Part shown: piece after piece, positions 1 to 5,804 of the stretch | Layout of the letters: each line of letters starts with the position of its first letter | Position numbering within the stretch: position 1 is the first letter of the stretch | Assembly: GCA_900552325.1 (NCBI GenBank) | Contig: URZG01000150.1 | Span: 1 to 5,804 of the forward strand | DNA: 5,804 nt | Reading direction: 5' to 3' | Source: an uncultured Porphyromonadaceae bacterium | GTDB taxonomy: Bacteria; Bacteroidota; Bacteroidia; Bacteroidales; Muribaculaceae | The notes under the pieces: model-generated | What the model was told of the DNA's origin: nothing | Database searches by the model: none | The model's input: only the letters and a program-made list of their open reading frames with translations | Made by a program: the position numbers and the translations under genes

Positions 1-780
1 AATCCCGAAACGGCTTACGAGGCCCGCGCCTACTCCGACGACGAGAAGGGCGAGATTGTGGAGTTTACCACAGGTAATATTCCATTTATACCCAATATGA
101 ATTTCGACCAGTGGTGTATGACCGGCAAGTACTGGAGTCCCTGGGCTGAAGGCGGTCAGCCTTACTGGGATACAGGCAATAAGGGCGCTGCTACCGTGGG
201 CGACGGCAATGTGTTCCCGACTGACATCACATCAAGCGGAACCGGGAAAGGCGCCCTTCTGAAAAGTCTGTTCGCCGGAATAGGCGCTTTCGGAAAATTC
301 GCGGCAGGCAGTCTCTATCTTGGATCCTTCCTGCGTATAGAGAGCCTTAACGGAGTGTTGTCATTTGGCCGGCCTTTTACCCAGCGACCCACTAAACTGC
401 GCGGGTATCTGAAATATAAGACTGCTCCAATCAATTATGCCAAAACTCCATACGAAAATCTTATGGGGCAACCGGATACGTGTATCGTGTGGTGTGCGCT
501 TATAGATGCGCCCGAACCTTTTGAAATACGTACGACTCCGGACAATCGCCATCTTTTCAATGAAAAAGCTCCGGACGTAATCGCATACGGGAAGGTTGAA
601 TACGGCGAGAATATCCCGAATTTCATCCCCTTTGAGATAGAACTCAACTATCGTTCAACCTCGCGTGTTCCGAAATATATACTTATCGTGTCCTCGTCAA
701 GCAAGTACGGCGACTACTTTACCGGTGGCGACGGCTCTGAGCTGTATCTTGATGATTTCGAGTTACTTTATGATTACTAA
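1..780 (+). CDS. PCMD-domain surface protein, C-terminal part (5' end outside window)
   Basis: The frame is open from the first base of the window to the TAA at 778-780, giving 259 visible residues; the GTG at 58 is an internal Val codon, not a start. Residues about 1-25 contain YEARAY followed by FTTG, resembling the last strands of an FN3/Ig-like domain. From about residue 28 to the end the protein matches the PCMD (putative carbohydrate metabolism) domain: NMNFDQW, WDTGN at 56-60, an AAGSLYLGSF segment, GRPFTQRP, and the closing SSSSKYGDYFTGG and LYLDDFELLYDY. PCMD is a jelly-roll-type domain common in secreted or lipid-anchored Bacteroidales proteins; its biochemical role is not established, and glycan binding is a guess. 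The signal peptide or lipobox that would give location lies upstream. The gene stops 11 bases before the beta-barrel gene, so the two are probably co-transcribed. Its 3' part looks richer in A+T than the minus-strand genes. Family call is strong; function is unknown. Confidence 0.88.
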   Translation, partial: NPETAYEARAYSDDEKGEIVEFTTGNIPFIPNMNFDQWCMTGKYWSPWAEGGQPYWDTGNKGAATVGDGNVFPTDITSSGTGKGALLKSLFAGIGAFGKFAAGSLYLGSFLRIESLNGVLSFGRPFTQRPTKLRGYLKYKTAPINYAKTPYENLMGQPDTCIVWCALIDAPEPFEIRTTPDNRHLFNEKAPDVIAYGKVEYGENIPNFIPFEIELNYRSTSRVPKYILIVSSSSKYGDYFTGGDGSELYLDDFELLYDY

Positions 781-791
781 TCTCTCCTGAT

Positions 792-1514
792 ATGAAGAAG
801 ATTCTAACTATTGCGACTGCGGCGCTCCTTTTTGGCGCCGGATCGGCTAAGGCCGACTCCCTGATGTTCAATAACCCCGAAAACAGGGCTCACTTCGGCG
901 TACGTGCCTCGCTCGATATCTCCTCGGCGGCCAACGGCGGCGTGTTCTATTCCAACAAACCGGGATTCTCGGTTGGTGCGGTTTACAGTATTCCCGTGGT
1001 GGCTAATTTCTATTTCGAGCCCGGACTTTCGCTATTTTACGATGTGTTCGGCACGATGCATTTCGACACCGAGGATGTTACTTTCCCTTCCGCCGAACCG
1101 GGCGGTGAGCCTACGGTGAAGCCGGTGGTATATCAGATCGACGGGTCGGTGCGCAACCTCGGTTTCCGCGTTCCGTTGAATTTCGGTTATCATTTCGATT
1201 TCGCACCCGATATACGTGTGCATGTGTTCACGGGGCCGCAGCTCAACGCCTCTTTCTGGGCACGGTCCTATCAGTACGACCACATCACCCCGAACGGTAC
1301 AAAGGTGGGTAAATCCTCGGCCTCGGCATTCGGCACCGGCGGTTTCAAGCATTTCGATGCGCAGTGGAATTTCGGCGTCGGACTCGATTACGGCAGCTAT
1401 ATGGTGGCCGTACAGGGTTCCGTAGGCATGACGCGTCTCCGCGATGCCGTCGACCCCATCAAAAAAGACATGCGCCGCAACATTTTCTCCATCACCCTCG
1501 GATACAACTTCTGA
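792..1514 (+). CDS. Outer-membrane beta-barrel protein (PorT/OMP_b-brl_2-like)
   Basis: A complete 240-residue protein with ATG at 792 and TGA at 1512-1514. It starts with a Sec signal peptide: MKK, a hydrophobic stretch to about residue 17, and an A-K-A cleavage site at 19-21, which supports this start. The mature part alternates hydrophobic and polar residues in strands typical of small Bacteroidota porin-like barrels, for example FEPGLSLFYD (75-84), NLGFRVPLNFGYHFDF (122-137), VHVFTGPQLN (143-152) and WNFGVGLDYG (192-201). It ends in ITLGYNF, with the terminal Phe expected of proteins inserted by the Bam complex. About 200 residues would fit an 8-stranded barrel, as in the OMP_b-brl_2 family. 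No substrate or partner can be named. The 11-base gap after the PCMD gene (tctctcctgat) has no Shine-Dalgarno, as usual for Bacteroidota. PorT itself serves the type IX secretion system, but nothing here shows that role. Confidence 0.85.
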   Translation: MKKILTIATAALLFGAGSAKADSLMFNNPENRAHFGVRASLDISSAANGGVFYSNKPGFSVGAVYSIPVVANFYFEPGLSLFYDVFGTMHFDTEDVTFPSAEPGGEPTVKPVVYQIDGSVRNLGFRVPLNFGYHFDFAPDIRVHVFTGPQLNASFWARSYQYDHITPNGTKVGKSSASAFGTGGFKHFDAQWNFGVGLDYGSYMVAVQGSVGMTRLRDAVDPIKKDMRRNIFSITLGYNF

Positions 1515-1517
1515 TCA

Positions 1518-1652
1518 AAGCTGTATCGAAATTGCCAAAATCGGGTTTAATGTAGGGACGCTCCACGGAGCGTCCCTACAGTTTGATGATGTTTGGCTTT
1601 TACGATACACCCTCCTACAGCAAAACTGTTTCAGGCAATTTTGATACTGCTT
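1518..1652. repeat. 135-base element bounded by 19-base imperfect inverted repeats
   Basis: The left arm aagctgtatcgaaattgcc (1518-1536) is the inverted copy of ggcaattttgatactgctt (1634-1652). Hand pairing gives 17 of 19 Watson-Crick pairs. The exceptions are 1522/1648 (T-T) and 1528/1642 (G-T, a wobble in RNA). Weaker complementarity continues inward by about 12 bases. Between the arms lie the 30-base perfect palindrome and about 50 bases of spacer. The element starts 3 bases after the barrel gene stop and ends 41 bases before the radC stop, so it fills the convergent spacer. There is no obvious target-site duplication at its ends. It could be a MITE-like non-autonomous element, a bidirectional terminator for the two converging gene sets, or a terminator hairpin split by insertion of the inner palindrome. 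Confidence 0.6.
1551..1580. repeat. 30-base perfect palindrome, GC-rich stem (REP-like or terminator hairpin)
   Basis: The arm tgtagggacgctcc (1551-1564) is exactly complementary to ggagcgtccctaca (1567-1580), separated by only two bases (ac), so a folded form would have a 13-pair stem and a 4-base loop. It is not followed by a clear T-run on either strand (gtttgatgatgtttgg to the right; ttaaacccgatttt to the left on the minus strand), so it is not a classic intrinsic terminator. From memory, dispersed palindromes with GTAGGG-type ends occur in many copies between genes of bacteria. That it is such a repeat here is inference, since only one copy is in the window. Confidence 0.75.
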
Positions 1653-1693
1653 CTCTTATTACACCCGGATCAGCCGTTATGGTACGCCTCCTC

Positions 1694-2431
1694 TCAGAGG
1701 ATGCGGCCTTCGTCGCGGTAGGAGTAGTAGCCGGAGGGGCCGATGATGATGTGGTCCTGCACTGAAACATCGCAGATAAGGCATACCTCCTTGATTTTGC
1801 GGGTGATGTTGTCGTCGGAGACGGAGGGCTGCATGTTGCCCGAAGGGTGATTGTGCACCAGTATGATTGCCGACGAGAGGTGGTCGATTGCGCTTTTGGC
1901 TACAAGGCGCGCGTCCACGTAGGTGGCGGCGAGTCCCCCTTTCCCCATCCGTTCGGCGTGTTGCACGCGGTTGGCGCGGCTGAGGTGCAATATCCAGAAT
2001 TCTTCGTAGTTCAGGCGTTCGAGATGCGAACGCATGTAGGTATATACGTCGCGGCTCGACGCCATCTGCGGGTCTTTCACACCGAGGTCGGTCTGGCAGC
2101 GGGCGCCGAAGTTCATCGCCGCCACGAGAAGAGTGGCTTTGGCGGGCCCCATCCCTTTGTAGGTACGCATGAGATCCTGCACGGAACGGCGCGCCAGCAC
2201 ACGGAGCTTGTTGTCGTTGTCGCGCAATATCTCGCGGGCGAGGTCGATCACAGATTTGCCGGGAACGCCCGTGCCGAGCAGGAGTGCCAGCAGTTCGGCG
2301 TCGGTGAGGGTGTCGAATCCCTGGCGCATCGCTTTCTCGCGCGGCTTTTCATCTTCGGAAAGATCGCGTATTCTCGGCCCCGACGTAAGGGGCGCTTCGT
2401 TCTCGTATTCGGGAATCTTGAATTTATTCAT
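1694..2431 (-). CDS. radC: RadC family JAMM/MPN-domain protein
   Basis: A complete 245-residue protein (start CAT at 2429-2431, stop TCA at 1694-1696 on the plus strand), slightly longer than the usual 220-230. The N-terminal part carries the RadC helix-hairpin-helix region: LTDAELLALLLGTG (42-55) and the hairpin KGMGPAKATLLVAA (92-105). The C-terminal half is the MPN/JAMM domain, with an acidic YEEF segment (142-145) expected to supply the glutamate and the metal-binding motif H193-N-H195-P-S-G followed by D206. All the zinc-site residues known for the family are therefore present. RadC was named for DNA repair, but a direct repair role in E. coli has been withdrawn; the molecular function is unsettled, and some family members are encoded on mobile elements. 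Here it is the last gene of the minus-strand cluster, 15 bases after the glycosyltransferase, with no mobile-element genes nearby, so it is probably the chromosomal housekeeping copy. No Shine-Dalgarno is seen. Confidence 0.95.
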   Translation of the reverse strand: MNKFKIPEYENEAPLTSGPRIRDLSEDEKPREKAMRQGFDTLTDAELLALLLGTGVPGKSVIDLAREILRDNDNKLRVLARRSVQDLMRTYKGMGPAKATLLVAAMNFGARCQTDLGVKDPQMASSRDVYTYMRSHLERLNYEEFWILHLSRANRVQHAERMGKGGLAATYVDARLVAKSAIDHLSSAIILVHNHPSGNMQPSVSDDNITRKIKEVCLICDVSVQDHIIIGPSGYYSYRDEGRIL

Positions 2432-2446
2432 GACCGGAAATAGGGA

Positions 2447-3457
2447 TTATTTGCCTTTTCGGAGGGCTATCTCCTCGTTCTGGTCGCGGCCGCGCCCGAG
2501 GATGATTTTCAGGAAATAGGCTTTCAGGAAGCCGTAGCCGTAGCCGTAAAGCTGGATCAGCGATGCCGGCACGGCTTTGAGCGCTATGATCGGAGAACGG
2601 GTGGCGAAGAGCGCTGCAATGAAGATGGCCAGCAGATAGACTCCCAACGGGAGGAACCACCACGGGGAGCACACGCATCCGAGGATTATCAGTGCCACAG
2701 ACCCCAGGAGGAACACCGCAGGGAGCCAGTGCACGATCTTCATCGTGTCGGGATAGAGGAGTTTGAGCGTGATGCGCGACATGCCGAACACATATACCTG
2801 TCGGGCGAACTTGCGGAAATCCACACGGCGTTTGTGGTACACCGGCAGGTCGGAATAGAGTCCGATAGAGAAACCGGCGTGGCGTATGCGGGTCGACATA
2901 TCTATATCCTCGGAGAACATCTCGCGGAACCCCCCGGTCTTGCCGTAGACGGTGCGGGAATATCCCATGTTGAATGTGCGCGGCGTGAATTTCTCCAGCG
3001 AGATTTTGCCGCCGCGTATCCCTCCTGTGGTGAGGAAGGAGGTCATGGCATGGTTGATGGCTTTCTGCGTGGTGCTGAATGAGGCATCGGCGGCATCCGG
3101 CCCCCCGAAACAGTCGTAGGGATGTTCAGCCTGCTTTTCGGCGAGCCGTGCGAAGTAGTCGCGGGGAATCACGCAGTCCGAGTCGAAGAATATGAAATAG
3201 TCGCCTGTGGCGTGTTCCAGTCCGTAATTGCGCGCTATCGAACGCCCTTCGTTCTCCTTGAAGAAATATTTCACGTCCAGCCCCTGTGCCGCGTATTTCT
3301 CGGCCTGGACCCGGCACGGCACTGTAGAGCCGTCCTCCACAAGGATAACCTCGAAATTGTCGCGGCGAGTCTGTTCCATCAGCGACCGCAGAAGCTCGTC
3401 CACCTCGTCGGGGCGGTTGTAAACGGGGATTATTACGGAATAAAAATGTTCGGCCAT
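2447..3457 (-). CDS. Family 2 glycosyltransferase with C-terminal membrane segments
   Basis: A complete 336-residue protein. The N-terminal GT-A domain begins at once with YSVIIPVYNRP (6-16), which fixes the start, followed by VILVEDGS (37-44), the ENEGRSIARNYGL region (68-80), the DxD-type nucleotide-sugar and metal site FFDSD (90-94) and the acceptor-side acidic pair SED at 182-184, the usual catalytic-base position. No QxxRW motif of processive synthases follows; HKRR at 208-211 stands nearby. After residue 240 come two clear hydrophobic segments (about 241-264 and 266-286) and a more weakly hydrophobic tail (289-320), so the enzyme is likely anchored in the inner membrane with its catalytic domain in the cytoplasm. 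It transfers a sugar from an activated donor to a glycan or lipid acceptor; donor and acceptor cannot be read from sequence. It sits between nspC (23-base gap) and radC (15-base gap), and no other glycan genes are visible, so it is not in a recognisable polysaccharide locus. Confidence 0.92.
   Translation of the reverse strand: MAEHFYSVIIPVYNRPDEVDELLRSLMEQTRRDNFEVILVEDGSTVPCRVQAEKYAAQGLDVKYFFKENEGRSIARNYGLEHATGDYFIFFDSDCVIPRDYFARLAEKQAEHPYDCFGGPDAADASFSTTQKAINHAMTSFLTTGGIRGGKISLEKFTPRTFNMGYSRTVYGKTGGFREMFSEDIDMSTRIRHAGFSIGLYSDLPVYHKRRVDFRKFARQVYVFGMSRITLKLLYPDTMKIVHWLPAVFLLGSVALIILGCVCSPWWFLPLGVYLLAIFIAALFATRSPIIALKAVPASLIQLYGYGYGFLKAYFLKIILGRGRDQNEEIALRKGK
2531..2548 (-). repeat. Three tandem copies of a 6-base unit inside the glycosyltransferase gene
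   Basis: The unit gccgta occurs three times without interruption on the plus strand and encodes Tyr-Gly three times (residues 304-309) in the glycosyltransferase. Because the unit is a multiple of three, copy-number change would lengthen or shorten the protein by Tyr-Gly without a frameshift. Three copies may be chance or protein-level selection. Confidence 0.6.
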
Positions 3458-3480
3458 GGGTGGTGGGGTATAAGTTTTTG

Positions 3481-4605
3481 TCAGTCCATGCGTTCCTTGT
3501 AGTCGGCGTATGTGTAGTTCCTGAGCACCTCGTGCGAGCCGTCAAGCCGCTCAAAAACGATGGATGGGTGCTGTATGCCGTTGAACATGTTGGTTTTCAC
3601 GGTCGTATAGTGGTTCATATCCTCGAAAGTGAGTCGGTCGCCGATTTTGAGAGGCCGGGCGAAATGCCAGTCTCCCACAAAATCACCGCTGAGGCAGGAA
3701 TTCCCTCCGATACGGTAGGGGATACCATCCGTAGTGCTTTCAGAGACTGCCGGCTGATAGGGCATTTCCAGGCAGTCGGGCATGTGGCAGGCGAATGAGC
3801 CGTCGATGATCGCGGTTTTCACCCCCTGGTTCTCCACCACGTCCACCACCGAGCAGATAAGGTCGCCGGTGCGCCACGTCCACGCGCTGCCCGGTTCGAG
3901 GATGACCTTGAGCCAAGGATAACGGGAGCGGAAACCTCGCAGCAGTTCCACAAGATGGTCTGTGTCGTACCCCTCGCGGGTCATCAGGTGGCCGCCCCCC
4001 ATGTTCACCCACTTCACCTGTGGCAGAAGGTGGCCGAACTGCTCCTCAAAAGCCCGGAGCACTTTTTCAAGGTCGTGGCTCGAAGATTCGCAAAGGGCAT
4101 GGAAATGAAGCCCTTCAATCCCTTCGGGAACACGGGGCCCGATTATATCGGCTGTCACACCGAAACGGCTCCCGGGGAGTGCGGGGTTGTATATGTCGGT
4201 CTCGATCACCGAGCATTGCGGGTTGACGCGCAGCCCCGGCGACACTGTATGCGTGCCCTCCGCGTTGAATCTCATGACCTCTTCCCGGAAACGCTCCCAC
4301 TGGCTGATGGAGTTGAACGTTATGTGCGAGCTCCCCTGCAGGTATTTTCCGATGGTTTGCGTGGTGTATGCGGGGCAGTAGGAATGAACGAGGGAGCGCA
4401 GCTCCTCGTTGCCGAGCTGCAGTTCGTTGAGAGAGGAGGCGGTGCTCTTCACGCCTGCCTCGCGGAAGGGTGCGAAGGTCTTCCACAGGGCGTTGGCCTT
4501 GAATGCCATGATGATCTCCACTCCGGCGCGTTGTGCCACGGAGGTTATGAGACCGATGTTGCGGCGGAGTTTCCGCTCATAAACTATATAATAAGGTGTG
4601 TTCAT
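3481..4605 (-). CDS. nspC: Carboxynorspermidine/carboxyspermidine decarboxylase
   Basis: A complete 374-residue protein, the usual length for NspC. It belongs to the fold-III PLP decarboxylases (alanine racemase-type barrel plus C-terminal beta domain) and removes CO2 from carboxynorspermidine or carboxyspermidine, the last step of the alternative polyamine route, in the cytoplasm. Visible features in order: IIMAFK with the expected PLP lysine K36; GLHFHALCE (165-173), typical of this subfamily; the glycine-rich phosphate-binding GGGH (203-206); EPGSAW (237-242); IDGSFACHMPD (267-277); and GGNSCLSGD (300-308), whose C304 matches the catalytic cysteine position contributed across the dimer. 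The N-terminal TPYYIVYE lead-in fits the family and supports the start. The start codon overlaps the helicase stop (ATGA), and the glycosyltransferase follows after 23 bases. The partner dehydrogenase that makes the carboxy-polyamine is not in this window. In human-gut Bacteroides this enzyme is used for spermidine; norspermidine cannot be excluded. Confidence 0.95.
   Translation of the reverse strand: MNTPYYIVYERKLRRNIGLITSVAQRAGVEIIMAFKANALWKTFAPFREAGVKSTASSLNELQLGNEELRSLVHSYCPAYTTQTIGKYLQGSSHITFNSISQWERFREEVMRFNAEGTHTVSPGLRVNPQCSVIETDIYNPALPGSRFGVTADIIGPRVPEGIEGLHFHALCESSSHDLEKVLRAFEEQFGHLLPQVKWVNMGGGHLMTREGYDTDHLVELLRGFRSRYPWLKVILEPGSAWTWRTGDLICSVVDVVENQGVKTAIIDGSFACHMPDCLEMPYQPAVSESTTDGIPYRIGGNSCLSGDFVGDWHFARPLKIGDRLTFEDMNHYTTVKTNMFNGIQHPSIVFERLDGSHEVLRNYTYADYKERMD
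4602..4605 (-). promoter_or_regulatory. ATGA stop-start overlap linking helicase and nspC
   Basis: On the minus strand the nspC ATG (4605-4603) shares two bases with the helicase TGA (4604-4602). Such overlaps commonly allow translational re-initiation, and they show that the two genes lie on one transcript. The bases just upstream (attcaagattttagg) include an AGG directly against the ATG, too close to be a normal ribosome-binding site, which favours coupled or structure-independent initiation. Confidence 0.85.
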
Positions 4606-5804
4606 CCTAAAATCTTGAATCGTGCGAATTTGAGCATGAGTTTCTTGCGGTCGGCGCCGGAGAAGAGCACGGTTATGCGCTCGCCCGACGGTTCCTCGTC
4701 GATCTCTTCGATCACTCCCCGGCCGAAGCGTTCGTGCAGAATCTCCATGCCGCGGTCGATGTCGGCGAGGGTATGACGCGAGAATTCGCCGCTGGCGGCT
4801 GCCGGAGAGGGCGCGTCTGCGGGGGCTGCCGCCGGTCCGTAAGCCGGTATGCGGGGTGCAGGACGAGGATCGGGGCGCCGCGGTGAAGGGTCGATGACCG
4901 AATGTGTGGCTACCGGCGAATGGTACGACTCGCGGTAGCGGTTCATCATGCCGGCATGGCGTTCCTCGCCGAGGGTAGTGCCCTGTATCAGTTTAAGGAA
5001 TCGCGGGTCGATGTCGCGCAGGAACGGGGAGGGGCGGCACATCGCTGTGGAGCCGTTGCGGAACCGCGACGAGGCGTATGTCATCACGCACATCTTCCTG
5101 GCGCGCGTGATGGCTACGTAGAGCAGGCGGCGTTCCTCCTCGATTTCCGCCGCCGAGGTCTGGGCCATAGCCGAGGGGAAGAGGTCATCCTCCACTCCCA
5201 CGATTATAACATTGTTGAACTCCAGACCTTTGGCGGCATGTACTGTCATCATGGTAACCTTGGGTTGCTCGGTCTCACCCTCTTTCTGGTCCTGGTCTGT
5301 GGCCAGAGATACTTCGGCGAGGAAGGCGGTCATGGAGAGGTCGGGGGTCTCCGACTCCTCGGCCTTGTCGGCCACGAACTCCTGCACGTTGTTGAGGATT
5401 TCCTGGAGGTTCTCCTGTTTCGACATGTTCTCCGGCGTGTTGTCCGAGATCAGCGAGGTCAGCATTCCGGTGCGCGAGATGATTGCCGTAGCTATCGCCG
5501 CGGCATCGTCGCCGCGGGCGTTCATCTCAGTGAAGCCGCCGATAAGCTCATGGAAAGCAGCGAGTTTCTTCGCCGCCCCGGAGTTGACGCCGGTAGGATA
5601 GAGGTCCGGGTTCGAGATTACCTGCCACATACTTACGTCAGCCGCCATTGCGGCGCTGAGCACACGCCCCACGGTGGTGTCGCCGATACCGCGCGCCGGG
5701 GTGTTGATGATGCGGCGCAGGGCCTCGTCGTCGTCGGGGTTGACGCTAAGGCGGAAATATGCGATGGCGTCCTTGATCTCCTTGCGCTGGTAGAAGGAGA
5801 GGCC
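4602..5804 (-). CDS. pcrA: ATP-dependent DNA helicase UvrD/PcrA type, C-terminal half (5' end outside window)
   Basis: The frame is open from the right edge to the TGA at 4602-4604, showing 400 residues of a protein usually about 720-800 long. The GTG at 5672 is internal; translation continues upstream of it through FYQRKEIKDAIAYFRL and TPARGIGDTT, the segment that leads into domain 2B of SF1A helicases. Motif V is VHAAKGLEF (visible residues 188-196) and motif VI is EEERRLLYVAITRAR (222-236), holding the arginine finger. A Pro/Ala/Arg-rich low-complexity linker (about 294-341) then joins a C-terminal Tudor-like domain (343-400) with HERFGRGVIEEI and a closing KLMLKFARFKILG, as in PcrA and UvrD, where it contacts RNA polymerase. 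The Walker A and DExx motifs lie beyond the edge. The enzyme unwinds DNA 3' to 5' in repair and in clearing stalled forks or polymerase. PcrA, UvrD and Rep cannot be separated firmly here, but the C-terminal domain argues against Rep. Confidence 0.93.
   Translation of the reverse strand, partial: GLSFYQRKEIKDAIAYFRLSVNPDDDEALRRIINTPARGIGDTTVGRVLSAAMAADVSMWQVISNPDLYPTGVNSGAAKKLAAFHELIGGFTEMNARGDDAAAIATAIISRTGMLTSLISDNTPENMSKQENLQEILNNVQEFVADKAEESETPDLSMTAFLAEVSLATDQDQKEGETEQPKVTMMTVHAAKGLEFNNVIIVGVEDDLFPSAMAQTSAAEIEEERRLLYVAITRARKMCVMTYASSRFRNGSTAMCRPSPFLRDIDPRFLKLIQGTTLGEERHAGMMNRYRESYHSPVATHSVIDPSPRRPDPRPAPRIPAYGPAAAPADAPSPAAASGEFSRHTLADIDRGMEILHERFGRGVIEEIDEEPSGERITVLFSGADRKKLMLKFARFKILG

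Noticed and set aside
1551..1580. Calling the palindrome a firm intrinsic terminator
   Set aside because: The stem is strong and the position between convergent genes is right, but neither strand has a proper T-run after it, so it is listed as a repeat with terminator as an alternative.
1583..1765. A 60-residue plus-strand frame starting in the spacer
   Set aside because: It begins inside the inverted-repeat element and runs antisense into the conserved C-terminus of radC, with no ribosome-binding site or family resemblance.
1694..2431. radC as a marker of a mobile island or defence locus
   Set aside because: Some RadC relatives travel on islands, but no integrase, transposase, tRNA attachment site or defence gene is visible and the neighbours are housekeeping genes.
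1847..2443. A 198-residue open frame on the plus strand opposite radC
   Set aside because: It lies wholly antisense to a RadC gene with all family motifs. Its His/Arg/Val-rich translation shows no family resemblance and follows from the GC-rich third positions of radC.
3458..3480. A separate promoter for the glycosyltransferase in the gap after nspC
   Set aside because: The 23 bases contain a short AT stretch (cttata on the minus strand) but no pair resembling the Bacteroidota TTTG / TAnnTTTG elements.
3126..3554. A 142-residue minus-strand frame overlapping the glycosyltransferase start and nspC end
   Set aside because: It is an out-of-frame, Arg-rich shadow of the GT-A domain coding sequence; the glycosyltransferase frame carries the real motifs throughout, so no frameshift is implied.
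3955..4776. A 273-residue open frame on the plus strand opposite nspC and the helicase end
   Set aside because: It is antisense to two well-supported genes and crosses their junction, and the translation has no recognisable domain. Long antisense frames are expected in DNA of this composition.

Overview
The window reads as chromosomal DNA of a gut-type Bacteroidales bacterium, probably close to Muribaculaceae or Bacteroides. The reasons are a PCMD-domain surface protein next to a small outer-membrane beta-barrel, a carboxynorspermidine (carboxyspermidine) decarboxylase typical of this phylum, and start codons without convincing Shine-Dalgarno sequences. The genus is inference, because no rRNA or marker gene is present. 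Five genes and one structured spacer fill almost the whole window, and no frameshift or broken gene was found.

Left part, plus strand (1-1514): the 3' end of a PCMD-domain protein, apparently preceded by an FN3/Ig-like domain cut by the window edge. After 11 bases comes a complete 240-residue outer-membrane beta-barrel protein with a signal peptide. The two form a cell-envelope pair whose promoter lies left of the window.

Middle spacer (1515-1693): two gene sets converge here. The 179-base spacer holds a nested inverted-repeat structure. A 30-base, perfectly self-complementary GC-rich palindrome (14-base arms) sits inside a pair of 19-base imperfect inverted repeats spanning 135 bases. It may be a dispersed palindromic repeat, a MITE-like element or a two-way transcription terminator. 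It is the most unusual non-coding signal in the window.

Right part, minus strand (1694-5804): four genes transcribed right to left. They are the C-terminal half of a UvrD/PcrA-type DNA helicase, then nspC (overlapping it by 4 bases as ATGA), then a membrane-associated family 2 glycosyltransferase (23-base gap), then radC (15-base gap). The spacing suggests one operon or the end of one. The products do not form an obvious pathway: DNA repair, polyamine synthesis, glycan synthesis, and a JAMM-fold protein of unsettled function. Housekeeping genes in a shared transcript are a likelier reading than a dedicated new system.

I found no tRNA, rRNA, CRISPR array, transposase, integrase or toxin-antitoxin pair. 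Apart from the central palindromic element, the region looks ordinary.
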